In this document: piece by piece, positions 25,954 through 35,274 of the stretch
Numbering within the stretch: the first letter of the stretch is position 1
How the letters are laid out: each line of letters opens with the position of its first letter
Assembly (NCBI RefSeq): GCF_000585415.1
Contig: NZ_KK073876.1
Coordinates: 1,485,810 to 1,549,809, forward strand
Origin: Sphingomonas jaspsi DSM 18422
GTDB taxonomy: Bacteria; Pseudomonadota; Alphaproteobacteria; Sphingomonadales; Sphingomonadaceae
Direction of reading: 5' to 3'
DNA: 64,000 nt
Program-made: the position numbers and the translations under genes
Notes under the pieces: generated by a model
Database searches by the model: none
What the model was told of the DNA's origin: nothing
What the model saw: the letters and a program-made list of their open reading frames with translations, nothing else

Positions 25954-28900
25954 ATGCCAACGGACCGCCAGGCCGATCGCATCGTCGTGCAACCGCGCAA
26001 GCATTGGGCGCGGCGACTGCTGAACGAATTGCTGGTGCTGTTGCTGGCGCTGCTGGCGCTGGCCGGGATCGGGCTGGTCTTCCTCGACACTGCGCCGGGC
26101 CACCGGTTCATCGTCGACCAGGTCGGCAAGCTGGAAACGGCGACGGGACTGAAGATCGGCATAGCGCGGATCGAAGGGTCGATTTTCGGCAAGGCGAAGC
26201 TGAAGGGCGTGACGGTCAGCGACCCGCAAGGCGTGTTCCTGACTAGCCCCGAAATCAGTGTCGACTGGGCGCCCGGCGCGTGGCTGTACAACAGCCTGCA
26301 CATCGACAGCCTCGATGCCCGGCTGGTGCGGCTGGAACGGTTGCCCAAGCTGCGCAAAACCGGTCGCAAGGGGCCGATCCTGCCCGGTTTCGACATCCAC
26401 ATCGGCGCGCTGAAGATCGACCGGCTGGAATTGGCGAAAGGGTTAACCGGAACGGCGCGTGCGGGATCGGTGGCGGGGAGCCTCGACGTGCGTGCCGGCC
26501 GGGCGATGGTCGACCTCAAACTGGCGCTGATCGACGGTGACAAGCTGGCCGCGCGGCTCGATGCCGAGCCCGACCGCAACCGCTTCGACCTTGACGTGAA
26601 GGCGGTGGCGCCTGCCGACGGCCTGCTGCCCGCGATCGTCGGGCTCAAGCGACCGATCGACCTTGCCATCGACGGTGACGGCACCTGGACGCGCTGGCGC
26701 GGGGCGCTGAAGCTGCTGGTCGACGGCAAGCCGCACGGCGCGCTCGACCTTGCGGCCGACAGCGGGACCTATCGCCTGTCGGGGACGCTTGCGCCCGCAC
26801 CCTTCCTAAAAGGTCGGCTGCAACGGCTGACCGCCCCGTCGATCCGGGTGAACGGCACCGCGACCTTCAAGGACCGCGTCCTCGACGGCGAACTGGCGCT
26901 GGCGTCGCCGTCGCTTCGGGTGGTCGCGCGCGGCGCGGTCGACCTCGCGGCCGGCGCCTATCGCGGCCTGCGCTTGGGGCTCGACCTGCTGCGTCCGCCG
27001 GCGCTGTTTCGCAACATGACCGGGCGCAACGTGCGCATGCTGTGGACGCTCGACGGGCCGATGGACCGCGCGGCCTACAGCTATCGCCTGACCAGCTCGC
27101 AGGTCGCGTTCGACAATACCGGCTTTATCGACGTGCGAGCCGAAGGGCGCGGCAAGCTGTCGCCATGGCCGATGAAGGTGGCACTGATGCTCAAGGCGCG
27201 GGCCATCACCGGCGTCGGCGACGTGGCCGGCGGCATCCTGGCCAACATCAGCGTGAAGGGGATGCTGGACATCACCCCGAAGCTGGTGCGCGGCGAGAAG
27301 CTCGTCCTCAACAGCGCCAAGGTGAACGGCACGCTGTCGCTGCTGATCGATCTCAAGACCGGGCGGTTCGACGTCGCCATTTCGGGCGGCCTCAAACGCT
27401 ATCTGATCCCCGGCATCGGCATCGTCGATGTCACCACCGACCTCAAGGTCGTGCCGGGCCCCAACGGGCATGGGTCGCGGGTGACGGGAAGCGCGGTGGC
27501 GCAGGTGCGGCGGCTAGACAACAGCTTCTTCGCTTCGCTGACGGGCGGGCTGCCGAAGATCACCTCCAACCTCGATCGCGGGCCGGACGGGATCCTGCAC
27601 CTCACCAACCTCCAGCTCTCTTCGCCCAAGCTGCGTCTGTCGGGGCAGGGCTACCGTCGCAAGGACGGCACCTTCTTCATCGAGGCGCGCGGCACCCAGG
27701 CGCAATATGGTCCGGTACGGCTGACGCTGGACGGGCATATCGAGCGGCCACGGGTCACGTTGCTGCTCGACCGGCCCAACGACGCGCTGGGACTGCGCGA
27801 GGTGACGCTGAACCTCGTACCCACCGCACAGGGCTTCGATTACAGTGCGAAGGGCGGGTCGCGGCTCGGGCCGTTCACGTCGAACGGGGCGATCCTGCTG
27901 CCCAAGGGTGCGCCCACCGTCATCGACATCGCCGCGCTCAACGTCGCCGGGTCGACCGCAACCGGTCGACTGAGATCCGATCCGGGCGGGTTCAACGGGA
28001 CCCTGACGGTGGCAGGGGGCGGACTCGCGGGAACGCTCGGCTTCTCGCCGCAACAGGGCGCGCAGAAGATCGATGTCAGGATGGCGCTCAACCGACTTTC
28101 GGTGGGTGGCCAAGATCCGCTTTCGGTGCGCATCGGACGGATCGACGGCTCTGTCCTGCTGGCGGATGGGCGGATGAGCTTCGACGGGACGATCGACGGG
28201 CGAGGCGTGACCTTCGATGGCGTCGTGCTGTCGCGGATCAACGCCACCGCGCGAATGACCGACGGGGCGGGCAAGGTGGTGGCGACGCTCGCGGGAACGC
28301 GCGGCACCGAGTTCGACCTTAACCTTGCCGCCGACGTGACCCCGCAACGGATCAGCATCACCGGGCGCGGCACGTTGGCGCGGCGGCCGATCACGCTGGC
28401 CAGCCCGGCGGTGCTCAACGCGACGCGCGACGGGTGGGAGGTCGAGCCGACCCGCATCCATTTCGCCGGCGGGCAGGCCACCCTGTCCGGCCAGACCGGG
28501 TCGCGGCCCGAAATCAACGCCGAAATCCAGGCCATGCCGATGCAGCTGCTCGACATCGTCTGGCCCGGCGCGCGGCTGGGCGGGATCGCCAGCGGCCATA
28601 TCGACTACCAGTGGGTCGGCCAGCCGATGGGCAGCGCGAACCTGCGCATTCGCCGCCTGACCCGCGCCGGCCTGGTACTGGCGTCGCAGCCGATCGACCT
28701 TGGCGTCAACGCCGTCATCCGCGACGGGCGCGCAGCGCTTCGGGCGGTGGCGGTGAGCGGGGGCAAGACCATCGGCCGTGCGCAGGCACGCTTCGCGCCG
28801 CTCGGTCGCGGGCCGATCGTGGCCGAATTGATGAATGCGCCGATGCAGTTGCAGGCGCGCTATGCCGGGCCAGCGGATACGTTGTGGCGATTGTCGGGGA

Positions 28901-30117
28901 TCGAGATTTTCGACCTGTCGGGTCCGGTCGCGGTCGGCGCCGACATCAGCGGTCGGCTGGTCGATCCGCAAATCCGCGGCTCGATCCGCGCGCAGGGCGC
29001 CAGGATCGAAAGCGCGGTGACGGGGACAGTCGTCGAAGGCCTGAACGCCAGCGGCCGCTTCGACGGGTCGCGACTGACCTTCGGTTCGATCCAGGGAACG
29101 ACGCCGGGCGGCGGCGCGGTTACCGGTAACGGAACGGTGGATTTCTCCGGCGGCGGGGTCGGCCTCGACCTCAATTTCCAGGCGACAAAGGCACGGCTGC
29201 TTGCGCGCGACGATATCGCGGCGACGGTCACCGGACCGCTGTCGATTAAGTCGCAGGCCGCGGGCGGGGTGATTAGCGGGACCTTCAAGCTGGACGGCGG
29301 CCGCTTCACGCTGGGCCAGGCGAGCGCCGCGGCGTCGGTTCCGCGGCTTGCGGTGCGCGAGGTGGGCCTCGACAGCGACATGGTCATCGAAGCCAAGCAG
29401 TTGGCGCCGTGGCGACTGGATTTCGACGTCGACGGCGGACCGCTGACGGTACGCGGGCTGGGCATCGACAGCCGCTGGTCGACCAAGCTGAAGGTTGGTG
29501 GCACGGCCGATGCGCCGAGGCTCAACGGGACGGCAGAACTGATCCGCGGAGACTATGACTTCGCCGGGCGCAATTTCCGCCTGTCTAAGGGCACCATCCG
29601 CTTCCGCGGCGAAAGCCCGCCCGATCCGCTGCTCGACATCAGGGCGGAAGCGCAGGTGCAGGGGTTGGACGCCAGCGTGGTGGTGACGGGCACCGGGCTG
29701 AAGCCGGAAATCCGTTTCGCATCGGTCCCGCAGCTGCCGCAGGACGAACTTCTGTCTCGGATGCTGTTCGGTACGTCGATCACCAATTTGAGCGCGCCGG
29801 AAGCGCTCCAGCTGGCCGCCGCGGTGACGTCGCTGCAGTCGGGTGGCGGCGGGCTCGACCCGATCAACGCTGTACGGCGCGCGGTTGGCCTCGACCGGCT
29901 GCGGATCCTGCCGGCCGATATCTCGACGGGGCAGAAGACGTCGCTATCGGCAGGCAAATATATCGGGCGCAGGCTGTTCGTTGAGGTGATCACCGACGGG
30001 CAGGGCTATTCGGCGACGCGGATCGAATTCCAGGTGACCCGCTGGCTGTCGTTGCTGTCTTCTGTGTCGACGATCGGCCGCACCAGCGCCAACGTCCGCA
30101 TCAGCAAGGATTATTAG
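25954..30117 (+). CDS. tamB: TamB, translocation and assembly module protein
   Basis: A 1387-residue AsmA/TamB-family protein. A signal-anchor helix (~24-46, LLNELLVLLLALLALAGIGLV) is followed by a very long periplasmic region of repeating beta strands that form the family's taco-like groove, and a C-terminal TamB (DUF490) domain (~1030-1387) with LSRMLFGTSITNLSAPEALQLA. TamB-like proteins bridge the two membranes and are proposed to carry phospholipids. Coupled to tamA with no intergenic base. Confidence 0.93.
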   Translation: MPTDRQADRIVVQPRKHWARRLLNELLVLLLALLALAGIGLVFLDTAPGHRFIVDQVGKLETATGLKIGIARIEGSIFGKAKLKGVTVSDPQGVFLTSPEISVDWAPGAWLYNSLHIDSLDARLVRLERLPKLRKTGRKGPILPGFDIHIGALKIDRLELAKGLTGTARAGSVAGSLDVRAGRAMVDLKLALIDGDKLAARLDAEPDRNRFDLDVKAVAPADGLLPAIVGLKRPIDLAIDGDGTWTRWRGALKLLVDGKPHGALDLAADSGTYRLSGTLAPAPFLKGRLQRLTAPSIRVNGTATFKDRVLDGELALASPSLRVVARGAVDLAAGAYRGLRLGLDLLRPPALFRNMTGRNVRMLWTLDGPMDRAAYSYRLTSSQVAFDNTGFIDVRAEGRGKLSPWPMKVALMLKARAITGVGDVAGGILANISVKGMLDITPKLVRGEKLVLNSAKVNGTLSLLIDLKTGRFDVAISGGLKRYLIPGIGIVDVTTDLKVVPGPNGHGSRVTGSAVAQVRRLDNSFFASLTGGLPKITSNLDRGPDGILHLTNLQLSSPKLRLSGQGYRRKDGTFFIEARGTQAQYGPVRLTLDGHIERPRVTLLLDRPNDALGLREVTLNLVPTAQGFDYSAKGGSRLGPFTSNGAILLPKGAPTVIDIAALNVAGSTATGRLRSDPGGFNGTLTVAGGGLAGTLGFSPQQGAQKIDVRMALNRLSVGGQDPLSVRIGRIDGSVLLADGRMSFDGTIDGRGVTFDGVVLSRINATARMTDGAGKVVATLAGTRGTEFDLNLAADVTPQRISITGRGTLARRPITLASPAVLNATRDGWEVEPTRIHFAGGQATLSGQTGSRPEINAEIQAMPMQLLDIVWPGARLGGIASGHIDYQWVGQPMGSANLRIRRLTRAGLVLASQPIDLGVNAVIRDGRAALRAVAVSGGKTIGRAQARFAPLGRGPIVAELMNAPMQLQARYAGPADTLWRLSGIEIFDLSGPVAVGADISGRLVDPQIRGSIRAQGARIESAVTGTVVEGLNASGRFDGSRLTFGSIQGTTPGGGAVTGNGTVDFSGGGVGLDLNFQATKARLLARDDIAATVTGPLSIKSQAAGGVISGTFKLDGGRFTLGQASAAASVPRLAVREVGLDSDMVIEAKQLAPWRLDFDVDGGPLTVRGLGIDSRWSTKLKVGGTADAPRLNGTAELIRGDYDFAGRNFRLSKGTIRFRGESPPDPLLDIRAEAQVQGLDASVVVTGTGLKPEIRFASVPQLPQDELLSRMLFGTSITNLSAPEALQLAAAVTSLQSGGGGLDPINAVRRAVGLDRLRILPADISTGQKTSLSAGKYIGRRLFVEVITDGQGYSATRIEFQVTRWLSLLSSVSTIGRTSANVRISKDY

Positions 30118-31046
30118 CGCTTCATATAACCTTCGAGCTCGGCCTTCAGCTCTTCGAGCGAGGCGCGCTGCCACTGCTGCGCCCAGGGGCTGTCCGCCTC
30201 GGTCGCGGTGCGCAGGAAGCCCGGGCGGGCCCAGCGCTGCGGCGTGACGGTCGGTTTGGCCAGCGCCAGCTTCTTGAGGTCGAACGTTTCGCGGAACGTA
30301 AGCCCGGACTGCCCGCCGCGCGCCCAGGCGACGAAGGCGAACACCTGTCCCGCTTCGCCGAGGTCAAGGTATAGTTCGACGCCGACGGGATATTCGACTT
30401 CGCCCTCGATCAGGGCGCCGGTCGGCGAAATGTTGCGCAGGCGGACGCGGTCCGACGAGTGATTGTAGAGGACGTCGCCCATCCAGATCAGCGGGTGACG
30501 CTGGGCATCGCGGCGCGCCTCCTCCGGCTGCTCGGGCAGAATGACCGCTTCCTCCTCGACCGCCGGCGGCTCGGGCGCCTTTCCGGCCTTGAGGTCGGGA
30601 AAGCTGCGACGGATGACGTCGAGCAGCAGTTCGTCGCGAACGCCATGGTCGCAATCGATCTGCGTTTCGTGCGCGAATTCCAGCCCGAAGCGATCGCGCC
30701 GGATCCAGCGAACGGCACACTCGATCGGCGAGCCGTCACCCAGGATAAGTTCGACCCGCTCCCACAGCCGCGGCTCGAAATCGCCGCGAACCATTGCTCC
30801 GCCGGCCGATAGGTTAACCAGGTCGACCTCGACCCGTTCCCCGCGGAAGTCGAGCGCGGCTTTCTCGTCGTTCAGCCGATGACGGTCGTTCCAGCGATGG
30901 TCCTGGGTCCGTCCGCTGTCACGCGCGACGCCCACCGACGACAGCGCGTCCGCTTCGCTGCCCTTGCCCGCCTTGTCGGCGAGTAGTTGCTCAGGCTTGC
31001 CCGGGGTTTTCCCGGCTAGCACGGCGGCGCGGAACTGGTTGGTCAA
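30114..31046 (-). CDS. tandem PilZ-domain protein, TTG start
   Basis: A 310-residue protein with two PilZ-like domains, ~65-145 (VDLVNLSAGGAMVRG) and ~185-265 (RLRNISPTGALIEG). The N/DxSxxG motif is present in both, but neither shows a clear RxxxR switch directly before it, so c-di-GMP binding is uncertain. Start TTG 31046 with GGGGGAAG about 6 bases upstream; there is no ATG before the first domain. The stop interlocks with tamB (TTAG). Confidence 0.82.
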   Translation of the reverse strand: MTNQFRAAVLAGKTPGKPEQLLADKAGKGSEADALSSVGVARDSGRTQDHRWNDRHRLNDEKAALDFRGERVEVDLVNLSAGGAMVRGDFEPRLWERVELILGDGSPIECAVRWIRRDRFGLEFAHETQIDCDHGVRDELLLDVIRRSFPDLKAGKAPEPPAVEEEAVILPEQPEEARRDAQRHPLIWMGDVLYNHSSDRVRLRNISPTGALIEGEVEYPVGVELYLDLGEAGQVFAFVAWARGGQSGLTFRETFDLKKLALAKPTVTPQRWARPGFLRTATEADSPWAQQWQRASLEELKAELEGYMKR

Positions 31047-31069
31047 CGGCTTCTTCCCCCGGGTACAGG

Positions 31070-31261
31070 TCAGTCGAACGGCGTATCGCGGACCAGTCGG
31101 TCCTCATGCTGCCGGGCGAACGGACGGCGGCGCTCGCTTGCACCCAAGGCCGGCAGGCGCGGGCCGGGCAGGCTTCGCGCGAAGGACGGATCGATGGCAA
31201 GCTGGCAGCCCATGCGTGCGAGCATGCGCGCGAAGGCGTTGCCAAATGGTTGATGGGGCAA
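31070..31261 (-). CDS. possible 63-residue protein, TTG start
   Basis: An open frame from TTG 31261 with coding-like high third-position GC, rich in Arg and Pro (ARMLARMGCQLAIDPSFARS, then SERRRPFARQHEDRLVRD). It lies just upstream of the PilZ gene on the same strand. No domain, no clear ribosome site; ATG 31225 is an alternative start. It is weakly supported. Confidence 0.3.
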   Translation of the reverse strand: MPHQPFGNAFARMLARMGCQLAIDPSFARSLPGPRLPALGASERRRPFARQHEDRLVRDTPFD

Positions 31262-31297
31262 AAATAAGGGCGCCCTCCGTCATCGGGAGGGCGCCCA
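31261..31297 (-). terminator. intrinsic terminator of glnA
   Basis: On the minus strand an 11-bp perfect stem (31297-31287 with 31279-31269; GGGCGCCCTCC arms) and a 7-base loop are followed by TTATTTTT (31268-31261), 25 bp after the glnA stop. Confidence 0.92.
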
Positions 31298-31322
31298 CTA
31301 CAACGGCCTGTGATCGGGGGGA

Positions 31323-32735
31323 TCAGGCGCTGTAATACATATCGAATTCGACCGGCGACGGCGTGGTTTCCCACCGCATCACCTCTTCCCACTTGAGCTC
31401 AATATAAGCGTCAATCTGGTCCGCCGTAAAGACGTCGCCCTTGAGCAGGAATTCCTTGTCGCTCGCCAGCGCGCCGAGCGCTTCGCGGAGCGAACCGCAG
31501 ACGGTCGGGACATTGACGAGTTCGGCGGCCGGCAGGTCGTACAGGTTCTTGTCCATCGCCTCGCCCGGGTGGATGCGGTTCTGGATGCCGTCGAGGCCAG
31601 CCATCAGCAGCGCGGCATAGGCGAGATAAGGGTTGGCCATCGCGTCGGGGAAGCGGAATTCCACGCGCTTGGCCTTTTCGCCCGCGCCATAAGGGATGCG
31701 GCACGAGGCCGAACGGTTGCGCGACGAATAGGCCAGCAGCACCGGCGCTTCGAAGCCCGGCACCAGCCGCTTGTAGCTGTTGGTGGTCGGGTTGGTGAAG
31801 GCGTTGAGCGCGCGGGCGTGCTTGATGACGCCGCCGATGAAGTAGAGCGCGGTTTCCGAAAGGCCCGCATAGCCGTTGCCGGCGAACAGTGGCTTGCCGT
31901 CCTTCCAGATCGACATGTGGGTGTGCATGCCGCTGCCATTATCCTTGGCGATCGGCTTGGGCATGAAGGTCGCGGTCTTGCCATAGGCATGGGCGACCAT
32001 GTGCACGACATACTTGTACACCTGCATGCGGTCGGCGGTTTCGACCAGCTTGCCGTAGGTGAGGCCGAGTTCGTGCTGGGCGGCGGCGACTTCATGGTGA
32101 TGCTTGTCGCAGGGCAGGCCCATTTCGATCATGGTCGAGACCATCTCGCCGCGGATGTCGACGGCGCTGTCGACCGGCGCGACTGGGAAATAGCCGCCCT
32201 TGGCACGCGGACGGTGGGCCAGGTTGCCGCCTTCATACTGCTTGTTGGTGTTGGTAGGCAGCTCAATGTCGTCGATTTCGAAGCCGGAGCCGGCATAGCC
32301 GTCGTGGAACCGGACGTCGTCGAACATGAAGAATTCGGCTTCCGGGCCGACGAACACGGTGTCGCCGATGCCGGTGGCCTTGAGATAGGCTTCGGCGCGG
32401 GTCGCGGTCGAACGGGGATCGCGGGCGTAAAGCTCGCCGGTGCCCGGCTCGACGATGTTACAGACCAGGATCAGCATCGGGGTCGCCGAGAACGGATCCA
32501 CATAGGTGGCGTCGAGGTCGGGCATCAGGATCATGTCGGATTCGTTGATCGCCTTCCAGCCGGCGATGGACGAACCGTCGAACATGAAGCCGTCGGTCAG
32601 CATATCCTCGTCGATGACCGACGCGACCATGGTCAGGTGCTGCCACTTGCCCTTGGGGTCGGTAAATCGCAGATCGACATATTCGATCTCGTTTTCTTCG
32701 ATCATTTTCAGGACTTTGGACGCTGCGCTTGCCAT
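31323..32735 (-). CDS. glnA: glutamine synthetase type I
   Basis: A 470-residue GSI that makes glutamine from glutamate, ammonia and ATP, the main ammonium-assimilation step. The active-site stretch [14 protein letters not shown] (~265-278) and [13 protein letters not shown] are intact. The adenylylation Tyr lies in DKNLYDLP (~398), so GlnE-type regulation is expected. A P-II gene lies about 1 kb upstream on the same strand, with two small genes between. Confidence 0.96.
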   Translation of the reverse strand: MASAASKVLKMIEENEIEYVDLRFTDPKGKWQHLTMVASVIDEDMLTDGFMFDGSSIAGWKAINESDMILMPDLDATYVDPFSATPMLILVCNIVEPGTGELYARDPRSTATRAEAYLKATGIGDTVFVGPEAEFFMFDDVRFHDGYAGSGFEIDDIELPTNTNKQYEGGNLAHRPRAKGGYFPVAPVDSAVDIRGEMVSTMIEMGLPCDKHHHEVAAAQHELGLTYGKLVETADRMQVYKYVVHMVAHAYGKTATFMPKPIAKDNGSGMHTHMSIWKDGKPLFAGNGYAGLSETALYFIGGVIKHARALNAFTNPTTNSYKRLVPGFEAPVLLAYSSRNRSASCRIPYGAGEKAKRVEFRFPDAMANPYLAYAALLMAGLDGIQNRIHPGEAMDKNLYDLPAAELVNVPTVCGSLREALGALASDKEFLLKGDVFTADQIDAYIELKWEEVMRWETTPSPVEFDMYYSA

Positions 32736-32870
32736 GATGTCTATGCTCCGGAGGTGAACAGAATCACCCGCAGGCCCCCCTGCAGGTTTGTTGCAGCGAG
32801 CGATTCCAGAAGGGCGTTACGGAGTCACGACTGGGGTGAAGATTTCACGGGGATATGTCATGCCTTTGCG

Positions 32871-33029
32871 ATGGAATCATTCTACGTCGTGGTGCAGGAC
32901 CTTTTCGAAGCGTTCTACGATGCAATCGATAGGCGGTTCGGTCGACTTGCCGCTTGGCTAGTGACGCTGGCGGCCGTTCCTGTCTTCTTTGTTGGTAGCT
33001 ATGTTCTGTTAGTCTGGCTGACTCAATAA
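32871..33029 (+). CDS. small single-span membrane protein
   Basis: A 52-residue protein from ATG 32871: an amphipathic start (MESFYVVVQDLFEAFYDAID), a basic RRFGR, then one membrane helix (~28-50). It lies in the gap upstream of glnA and overlaps the convergent XRE gene by 7 bp. The composition looks coding, but the ribosome site is weak. No known family. Confidence 0.5.
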   Translation: MESFYVVVQDLFEAFYDAIDRRFGRLAAWLVTLAAVPVFFVGSYVLLVWLTQ

Positions 33030-33244
33030 ACCCGCCGCTGCGCCTGCACGAGCATCCTAAGCAGCATCGCGACCGGGCGGGGGACGCCGACCTTGCCTTC
33101 CAGCCACAGGCTGACCGCCGAGCGGCTGACGCCGATCGCGCCGGCAAGGTCGGACTGGGTCTTGTAGCCGAGCGCGCGCATGTGGCGGCGCAGCTCCTCC
33201 GGCGACATGGATGCCTTGAGATTCGGGTCCTCGGCGTCGGTCAT
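33023..33244 (-). CDS. small XRE-type helix-turn-helix protein
   Basis: A 73-residue protein that is almost only an HTH domain: MRALGYKTQSDLAGAIGVSRSAVSLWLEGKVGVPRP (~22-57), with the QSDLAGAIGVSRSAVSLWL core of the Cro/C1 fold. It lies between the P-II gene and glnA on the same strand; a regulatory link to nitrogen control is possible but not shown. Confidence 0.8.
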   Translation of the reverse strand: MTDAEDPNLKASMSPEELRRHMRALGYKTQSDLAGAIGVSRSAVSLWLEGKVGVPRPVAMLLRMLVQAQRRVY

Positions 33245-33346
33245 TGCAGGACGTGGTAGCGGAGGGATTTGGCGAACGGAAGCGCAGACCGGCCTGACGT
33301 CAATTCAGGCAGTCGGTCCTGTATGCGCTGCGACAGGCCGTCCGAT

Positions 33347-33399
33347 CCTCGCCGTCTCTCGCGCAACGACGCTCGCTTCGCTCCGTTTCGCTCGGCGGC

Positions 33400-33400
<1 letters not shown>
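33347..33400 (-). repeat. dispersed element, copy 2 (3' of P-II gene)
   Basis: CCTCGCCGTCTCT (33347-33359), CTCGCTTCGCTCCGTTT (33372-33388) and CGGCGGCT (33393-33400), in the same order and near-same spacing as 15778-15838. A small CCTGT/ACAGG hairpin (33318-33338) precedes it, as a CCTC/GAGG hairpin precedes copy 1. Confidence 0.7.
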
Positions 33401-34639
<1,239 letters not shown>

Positions 34640-34694
34640 CCGAGGCTGCCGGCGAAGAGCCGCCCCGCCAATGGCAGGGCGGCGAACGGTTAAT

Positions 34695-34796
34695 TTAGCA
34701 ATTGCAGGGCTTGCAGTTGCAGGGGCTGCAGTTGCAGCCCTTAGCCTTGCAGCGACACGGGTTGCAGCCACAGGCGGCGGTGTTCTTCGTTTCCAT
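34695..34796 (-). CDS. 33-residue Cys-rich metallothionein-like peptide
   Basis: A gene too short for routine calling. ATG 34796 is preceded at 8 bases by AAGGAG (34810-34805). The product has 10 Cys in 33 residues, at positions 9, 11, 14, 16, 21, 23, 26, 28, 31 and 33: repeated C-x-C units joined by two- or four-residue links, ending in CNC-stop. Apart from Cys it has Asn, Pro, Lys, Gly and Ser, no aromatic or His residues, as in metallothioneins. It should bind thiophilic metal ions (Cu(I), Cd, Hg or Zn). It diverges from a MerR regulator across a mer-type operator. It does not resemble the SmtA/BmtA family, which has His and a zinc-finger fold. Confidence 0.8.
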   Translation of the reverse strand: METKNTAACGCNPCRCKAKGCNCSPCNCKPCNC

Positions 34797-34811
34797 CACA
34801 TTTTCTCCTTC

Positions 34812-34827
34812 TGTCCAACAGCGGACA
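34812..34827 (-). promoter_or_regulatory. 5'-leader hairpin of the metallothionein-like transcript
   Basis: TGTCC-gctgtt-GGACA on the minus strand. The predicted transcription start (about 34826) puts this hairpin at the extreme 5' end of the message, just before the Shine-Dalgarno. It may stabilise the RNA. Confidence 0.4.
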
Positions 34828-34832
34828 AAAGG

Positions 34833-34864
34833 CTTATGGCATCCGTACCATGGTACGGAATCAA
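34833..34864 (-). promoter_or_regulatory. MerR-type promoter/operator with long spacer
   Basis: On the minus strand: -35 TTGATT (34864-34859), a 20-bp spacer and -10 CATAAG (34838-34833). The spacer holds CCGTAC and GTACGG half-sites within a perfect 18-bp palindrome TCCGTACCATGGTACGGA (34859-34842). The same half-sites and an overlong 19-20 bp spacer define mercury-operon promoters activated by MerR. The palindrome also contains the start codon of the divergent merR gene (34850-34852). Confidence 0.82.
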
Positions 34865-35263
34865 GCGAAAAATTCAGATACGATCGGCGGTCTTGCCAAG
34901 GCAGTCGGTGTCAACGTCGAAACCGTCCGTTATTATCAGCGGCGCGGATTGCTGCCCGAGCCGCCGCGCGTCGGCGGCGAAGTGCGGCGATACGGTGCCG
35001 AGGATGTGCGGCGGCTGAAATTTATCCGATCCGCACAGACCGCCGGCTTCACCCTAAGCGAGATCGGCGAACTGATCGAATTGGACCGGTCCGACGATCG
35101 TGCGCGGGTTCGTGAGATGGCAGCGGACCGGGTCGCGGCACTGGATCTTCGGATCGCCCAGCTGACCGAAGCGCGTGACGCGCTCAGTCGGCTCGCGAGG
35201 GCCTGTGCCCATTCGGCGGCCGGACCTTGCCCAATCCTGGATGCGTTTGACCGCGCGAACTGA
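34850..35263 (+). CDS. MerR-family metal-responsive regulator
   Basis: A 137-residue MerR protein. The DNA-binding part (TIGGLAKAVGVNVETVRYYQRRGLL, ~11-35, and RRYGAEDVRRLKFI) is very close to that of mercury MerR proteins, which fits the CCGTAC operator. The effector end has Cys119 and Cys127 (ACAHSAAGPCPILDAF), a C-x7-C loop spaced as in CueR; mercury MerR has C-x8-C plus a third Cys near residue 82, which is missing here (DRSDD). The metal is therefore uncertain: Hg, Cu/Ag, Cd or Zn. ATG 34850 lies in the operator, so the repressor probably controls its own gene. Confidence 0.9.
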   Translation: MVRNQAKNSDTIGGLAKAVGVNVETVRYYQRRGLLPEPPRVGGEVRRYGAEDVRRLKFIRSAQTAGFTLSEIGELIELDRSDDRARVREMAADRVAALDLRIAQLTEARDALSRLARACAHSAAGPCPILDAFDRAN

Positions 35264-35274
35264 ACGACGCCGAC

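Noticed and set aside
32780..32810. Sigma-54-like promoter upstream of glnA (TGG...TGCA on the minus strand)
   Set aside because: The GG-to-GC spacing is 11 instead of 10 bases and the conserved flanks are poor.
31569..32870. Long plus-strand open frame opposite glnA
   Set aside because: Antisense shadow of glnA; only the last 53 codons, beyond the glnA start, look like a real small gene.
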